A stretch of 47,300 bases of DNA from Tieghemiomyces parasiticus (lineage: Eukaryota > Kickxellomycota > Dimargaritomycetes > Dimargaritales > Dimargaritaceae): the NCBI GenBank assembly GCA_027575765.1, contig JANBPT010000292.1, forward strand, positions 1 through 47,300. The letters run 5' to 3'. The position numbers were made by a program, and so were the translations under genes. The notes under the pieces are model-generated. The model saw nothing but the letters and a program-made list of their open reading frames with translations, had not been told where the DNA came from and made no database searches. Below are positions 42,491 through 47,300 of this stretch, piece by piece; the stretch's first letter is position 1; every line of letters begins with the position of its first letter.

Positions 42491-45400
42491 ATGCCCACCC
42501 AGCGCCGTCCCCGTAAGCGTGAAGCCGATACGGACGCGGCGGAACCGGCCGGGGCCTCTCAGGCGCCCCCCGCCAACGATCCCGTGGTTGAGGACACTGC
42601 GGATGCCATTCCGCCGCCGCGGCCGTCCCAGCGGGCCCGACTGCCCAAGCGACTCACGGACCCGATCCCTACCGCGGAGGACAAGTGGGAGCTCCTCCCG
42701 GCTTACCTTCAGGTGAAGGGCCTGGTGAAGCAGCACATTGATTCCTTCAATTACTTCATCAATGTGGACATGAAGAAGATCGTGGCCGCCAACGCCAAGA
42801 TCGTGTCGGACGTGGACAGCTTTTTCTACCTCAAGTTTACCAATGTGTACGTCGGAAAACCCGAGCGGGCCGACGACACCTACATGGGTAAGGTGTTCAC
42901 CCCACAGGAGTGCCGGCTGCGCGATCTGACCTACGCTGGGGCCATTTACGTTGACATCGAGTATGTGAAGGGCCAGCAATTGGTACGCCGGCGTGGTGTC
43001 TCAATCGGTCGGTTGCCCATTATGCTGCGGTCTTCCCACTGTGTCCTGACCGGTCGAGACGATGCTACCCTAGCCGTCATGCAAGAGTGTCCACTGGACC
43101 CCGGCGGCTACTTTGTCGTGAAGGGCACTGAGAAGGTGATTCTGGTTCAGGAGCAACTGTCCAAGAACCGTATCATCGTTGAGCCAGATCCAAAGGGCGG
43201 TATCCAGGCCTCGGTGACTAGTACCACTTTGGAGCGTAAGAGTAAGGCCTACGTTGCCACCAAGCACGAGAAGGTGTACTTGCGTCACAACTCCATCACC
43301 GAGGACCTACCCGTCGTGATCGCCCTCAAGGCCATGGGCATGCAGTCTGACAAGGAAATCGCGCAGCTGGTCAGTGGCAACGACCGCGAGTTTTTGCGCC
43401 TCTTCGAGCAGAGTGTCGAGGAGGCCAACGCACTGGGTGTGTTCACCCAGCAGCAAGCTCTAGACTACGTGGGTGCCCGCGTCAAGATCAATCGCAAGTT
43501 CGGGGCCCTTCGAAAGCCGCCCGCCGAGGAGGCCCTGCAGATTCTGGCTAACGTTGTGCTGGTTCACATCCCTGTAGAGCACCTCAACTTCCGCCCCAAG
43601 TGCATCTTTATCACCATGATGGTGCGCCGCGTGCTCATGGCCACCCTCAACCGGGCCCTCTTGGACGACCGGGACTTTTTGGGTAACAAGCGGCTGGAAT
43701 TGGCTGGCCAGCTGCTCTCTCTCCTGTTCGAGGACCTGTTCAAGAAGTGGTGCTCGGACCTCAAACTTGGCATCGACAAGATTCTCAACCGCGCCAATCG
43801 CGCCAAAGAGTTCGACGCCTACAACCAAATCCTGTGCCTGACCAACGACATCACGTCCGGGTTCGTACGCGCCATCTCCACCGGCAACTGGGTGCTCAAG
43901 CGATTCAAGATGGAGCGTGCCGGCGTCACTCACGTGCTGAGCCGCCTAAGCTACGTCAGCGCACTTGGCATGATGACCCGTATCTCATCCCAGTTCGAAA
44001 AGACTCGGAAGGTCAGCGGACCTCGGTCCCTTCAGGCCTCACAGTGGGGGATGCTTTGCCCCTCCGACACTCCAGAGGGCGAAGCGTGCGGACTGGTCAA
44101 GAACCTGGCCCTTATGACCCACATCACCACTGACACTGACGAGGCACCCCTGGAACGGCTCATCTTTGCCCTCGGCGCTGAGGACATCAACCTGCTGGGC
44201 GGCCTCGAGATCTACCGCCCCCACGCCTATGTGGTGACCCTAAACGGCGTGCCCCTGGGCCTGGTGCGCGACGCCCAGCGGTTCGTGGACCAGTTCCGCC
44301 TTCTGCGGCGGTGCCGCCGCGTGTCAGAGTTTGTGAGTGTTCACACCAATACCCACCATCGCTCGGTTAATATCTCGTCAGACGGGGGCCGAGTCTGCCG
44401 GCCGCTTATTATCGTCGACAATGGCCGGGGTCGGGTCCAACCCGACCACATCCGCCGACTGCGCAACAAGGAGCTGACCTTTGATGACTTTCTGCGGCTA
44501 GGTCTCATCGAATACTTGGACGTTAACGAGGAGAATGACACCCACATCGCCCTCTACGAGCGGCACCTCAGCGCGACAACCACTCACCTGGAGATCGAAC
44601 CCTTCACCCTGCTGGGCGCGGTGGCCGGTCTGATCCCGTACCCGCACCACAACCAATCTCCGCGTAACACGTACCAGTGCGCTATGGGTAAGCAGGCCAT
44701 CGGAGCCATCGCCTACAACCAGCTTAATCGGATCGACACGCTGCTTTACCTGATGGTGTACCCGCACCAGCCCATGGTGAAGACCAAGACTATCGAGCTC
44801 ATCAAGTACGACAAGCTGCCTGCGGGCCAGAATGCCACCGTGGCCGTCATGAGTTATTCTGGGTACGATATTGAGGACGCCCTGGTGCTCAACCGCTCCT
44901 CGCTGGACCGCGGGTTCGGGCGTTGCCAGACCATGCGCAAGTACACCACCCTCATTAAGCAGTATCCGAACGGCACTTTTGACCGCCTTGCCGACCCGCC
45001 GGCCAACCTCGAGACCGCTAACGAGCGCGAGCGCTACGGAATCCTGGAAGGGGACGGTATCGCCGGCGTAGGCGAGCGCGTTCACTCGCGCCAGATATTT
45101 GTCAACAAACAAGTACCGACCACCACCAGTATCGAACTGAATGCGACTAACATGGCCGGAGCGGCCGTGGGCGCCTACAAACCGCAGCCTATGACCTACA
45201 AGGCACCCGAGCCGTCCTACATCGACAAGGTCTTGCTCACCAACACCGAGAGCGACCAGTCCATGATCAAGGTGTGCATTCGCCAGACGCGTCGTCCTGA
45301 ACTGGGCGATAAGTTTTCGTCACGACACGGGCAGAAGGGTGTGTGTGGCATTATTGTCAACCAGGAGGATATGCCCTTCTCGGACCAAGGCATCTGCCCA

Positions 45401-46021
45401 GATATTATCATGAACCCGCATGGTTTCCCGTCGCGAATGACGGTGGGCAAGATGATTGAGTTGCTTGCCGGCAAAGCCGGTGTACTGAAGGGCGAGCTCC
45501 AATACGGTACGGTGTTTGGCGGGTCCAAAGTAGAGGATATGAGTCGCATCCTGGTGGACAACGGGTTCAGCTACTCTGGTAAGGACTACCTCACCTCCGG
45601 GGTCACCGGGGAGGCCCTCTCGGCCTACATTTTCTTCGGGCCCGTGTACTACCAGAAACTGAAGCACATGGTCATGGACAAGATGCACGCCCGTGCCCGC
45701 GGGCCCCGTGCCGTGCTGACCCGCCAGCCCACCGAGGGTCGATCCCGTGACGGCGGGCTGCGCCTGGGTGAGATGGAGCGCGATTGTCTCATTGGGTACG
45801 GCGCGAGCATGCTCCTATTGGAACGGCTCATGATCTCGTCTGATGCGTTCGACGTGTTTATCTGCGAGAAGTGTGGCCTATTGGGTTACAAAGGGTGGTG
45901 TCAGTACTGCAAGTCCAGTAATGGCATCGTAACCATGAAGATCCCCTATGCGGCCAAACTGCTCTTCCAGGAACTGCAGAGTATGAACATTGCGCCCAAG
46001 CTCGTTTTGGAAAATTACTAG
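42491..46021 (+). CDS. RET1: DNA-directed RNA polymerase III subunit RPC2 (second-largest subunit)
   Basis: Single exon, 1176 aa; GGCCATGCCC start context. About 50 Pro/Ala/Arg-rich residues precede the conserved body, which begins around [20 protein letters not shown] and runs through all parts of an RPB2-type subunit. These include the protrusion and lobe ([20 protein letters not shown]), the fork ([20 protein letters not shown], then [20 protein letters not shown]), the hybrid-binding [20 protein letters not shown], the [17 protein letters not shown] catalytic-loop segment, and the anchor/clamp zinc ribbon (Cys1125, 1128, 1137, 1140). The wording [19 protein letters not shown] and the compact C-terminus ending [10 protein letters not shown] identify Pol III rather than Pol I or II. 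It forms the active-site half opposite RPC1 and transcribes tRNA, 5S rRNA and U6 genes. Length is normal (human about 1130 aa) apart from the N-terminal extension. Intact. Confidence 0.97.
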   Translation: MPTQRRPRKREADTDAAEPAGASQAPPANDPVVEDTADAIPPPRPSQRARLPKRLTDPIPTAEDKWELLPAYLQVKGLVKQHIDSFNYFINVDMKKIVAANAKIVSDVDSFFYLKFTNVYVGKPERADDTYMGKVFTPQECRLRDLTYAGAIYVDIEYVKGQQLVRRRGVSIGRLPIMLRSSHCVLTGRDDATLAVMQECPLDPGGYFVVKGTEKVILVQEQLSKNRIIVEPDPKGGIQASVTSTTLERKSKAYVATKHEKVYLRHNSITEDLPVVIALKAMGMQSDKEIAQLVSGNDREFLRLFEQSVEEANALGVFTQQQALDYVGARVKINRKFGALRKPPAEEALQILANVVLVHIPVEHLNFRPKCIFITMMVRRVLMATLNRALLDDRDFLGNKRLELAGQLLSLLFEDLFKKWCSDLKLGIDKILNRANRAKEFDAYNQILCLTNDITSGFVRAISTGNWVLKRFKMERAGVTHVLSRLSYVSALGMMTRISSQFEKTRKVSGPRSLQASQWGMLCPSDTPEGEACGLVKNLALMTHITTDTDEAPLERLIFALGAEDINLLGGLEIYRPHAYVVTLNGVPLGLVRDAQRFVDQFRLLRRCRRVSEFVSVHTNTHHRSVNISSDGGRVCRPLIIVDNGRGRVQPDHIRRLRNKELTFDDFLRLGLIEYLDVNEENDTHIALYERHLSATTTHLEIEPFTLLGAVAGLIPYPHHNQSPRNTYQCAMGKQAIGAIAYNQLNRIDTLLYLMVYPHQPMVKTKTIELIKYDKLPAGQNATVAVMSYSGYDIEDALVLNRSSLDRGFGRCQTMRKYTTLIKQYPNGTFDRLADPPANLETANERERYGILEGDGIAGVGERVHSRQIFVNKQVPTTTSIELNATNMAGAAVGAYKPQPMTYKAPEPSYIDKVLLTNTESDQSMIKVCIRQTRRPELGDKFSSRHGQKGVCGIIVNQEDMPFSDQGICPDIIMNPHGFPSRMTVGKMIELLAGKAGVLKGELQYGTVFGGSKVEDMSRILVDNGFSYSGKDYLTSGVTGEALSAYIFFGPVYYQKLKHMVMDKMHARARGPRAVLTRQPTEGRSRDGGLRLGEMERDCLIGYGASMLLLERLMISSDAFDVFICEKCGLLGYKGWCQYCKSSNGIVTMKIPYAAKLLFQELQSMNIAPKLVLENY

Positions 46022-47300
46022 GCTGGCATTACCAGGGTCTGCCCGCCTAACTTACCCCTTTTTCACAGTAAAGTTTTGTCATAATCGGCATTAGCGACTT
46101 CATTCAGGAACACTTATCACACTTTTATGGCGCCTAATCTAGAGCGTTCCACCCACCTGGAATGTAAGTGCCCGCTGAAAATCAAAGGAGGCACCGGCTA
46201 GTAAGTGAGGTCCAAGTCGAGGAAACGGCTGATGTGACGGTGCCTATGACTCCCGCTGACCTGTGCTTGGTCCACAAGGTGAGCATACGCGAGACAGTGG
46301 GTGGCACCATTGAATATTAGAGGGAGCCGGTGGACGGTGGGCAAATATATCGCAGCAGCGGCTCCCATGGCACCTGGCATATTAACGCGCTGGCCTTCTA
46401 GTGTCGTTGGCCGCAGCACTTAGGTGTACAACAACTAAAACGTTAAATATGGATAGTTTTCCATAGCTGTAGAGCCGGTGGTCGTTTCTACAGACTCTGA
46501 GGTGGACATCTACCACTATCCGTCGAAACCGGCCTTTAGGAGCCCATAAGGCCAGTTCATTCATTGTAGCTGGATGTGGAGGTACGATACCTGCATACTG
46601 TATCCACCATGGTAGTGTCATATAAGGCACTTTAGAGTCCCGGGAACATCTACGCAGAGAAAGTGGGGCCTAGAGGGGGAGGGCGCATCTAACTGTGACA
46701 GGAAGGTGGGACGTCAGTGGAAGTTAGTAAAGGTGGGGTGTAGTACAGGATCACCGGAGACCATATTAACGGCCATGCCAGTCTCCCAACTGCACCAATA
46801 TCCGCACGCGGCGTCGGTCCTTAGTTTGGTTGGCTAAGGAGGTAGCTGTGGCACCTAAAATAAAGTGTATAGTTCGTATACGTAAAAGTTTTGGGTAGTG
46901 GTAGAACTTTTAGATGGGAATAGTCGCAGACGGGTGCTAAATGACAACTAAGGACCTCATTGTCTGGACTGAAGAGGTGTGTACTACAATATTGGGCGGC
47001 ACAGTTAGCGGTTACAAAATGATGACTAGAACCCCGGAAGCCTGGAGATACCTCTGGTCATGTACCGGCAACATATTGTGAGCACTATCTCGTCTTGTTG
47101 GCCCTCGACTCTAACGCGCCGTCTTTTCCACTATGGGTTACACTCCGTAGTAAAGAATGCTAGGTCAGAGTGTCGACCCATCCCTGTCTGGGAGGTCGCG
47201 GTATAGCCCTGTGCCACCAGTCGGTCAGCCACCTGCTCGCACCACCGCCCCCCTCCCCTCTCTTTCCCTCCCATCCTTTACTTCCCCGTCCGCTCTTCCT
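46022..47300. other. 3' flank of RPC2 and gene-free end of the window
   Basis: AT-richer sequence with many stops; no ORF, tRNA or repeat is supported. The last 60 bases turn strongly C/T-rich, as the promoter sides of other plus-strand genes do here, so a plus-strand gene may start just beyond the window. Confidence 0.45.

Overview
The window is nuclear DNA from a eukaryote, almost certainly an early-diverging filamentous fungus. The evidence is a Zn(II)2Cys6 regulator of a type restricted to fungi, GT-AG introns of about 130-210 bp with GTAAGT-like donors, GC-rich coding sequence, and very long Ser/Pro/Thr/Ala-rich proteins. Animal-like families missing from the usual yeasts (KICSTOR subunit ITFG2, STK11IP-like, cyclin-D1-binding protein, an RPA1 paralogue) point to a basal lineage. 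A zoopagomycotan such as the Dimargaritales is my guess; it is inference, not shown.

Layout: 1-2.2 kb is AT-richer intergenic DNA. 2234-3751 (-) is an orphan disordered protein. 5989-7265 (-) is a two-exon cyclin-D1-binding-protein-like gene and 7629-9230 (-) an FBXO9/Hrt3-type F-box protein. 9.2-13.3 kb is a long gene-poor stretch with an unusual GC-rich block. 13338-15847 (+) is a spliced Zn2Cys6 transcription factor. 17360-23596 (+) is a 2078-residue LRR protein resembling STK11IP. 25967-27616 (+) is a sterol/diacylglycerol O-acyltransferase. It converges on a nine-exon RPA1/MEIOB-like OB-fold gene (27894-31306, -), which has further coding-looking islands upstream to about 32.83 kb. 33315-35543 (+) is an ABCG half-transporter, 36125-41839 (+) a giant ITFG2 homologue, and 42491-46021 (+) the second-largest subunit of RNA polymerase III. 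The last 1.3 kb shows no gene.

The genes are ordinary chromosomal neighbours, not an operon-like system. Two features stand out. The first is a fungal homologue of ITFG2, the KICSTOR component that recruits GATOR1 to lysosomes in animals, expanded about fourfold by disordered inserts between propeller blades. The second is a divergent RPA1 paralogue, rebuilt here exon by exon with every phase consistent, whose closest recognisable relative is the meiotic ssDNA-binding protein MEIOB. STK11IP-like, ITFG2 and FBXO9-like genes all have animal relatives tied to LKB1/mTORC1 signalling, but their proximity may be chance.

All assignments come from reading sequence motifs by eye. No database search was possible.
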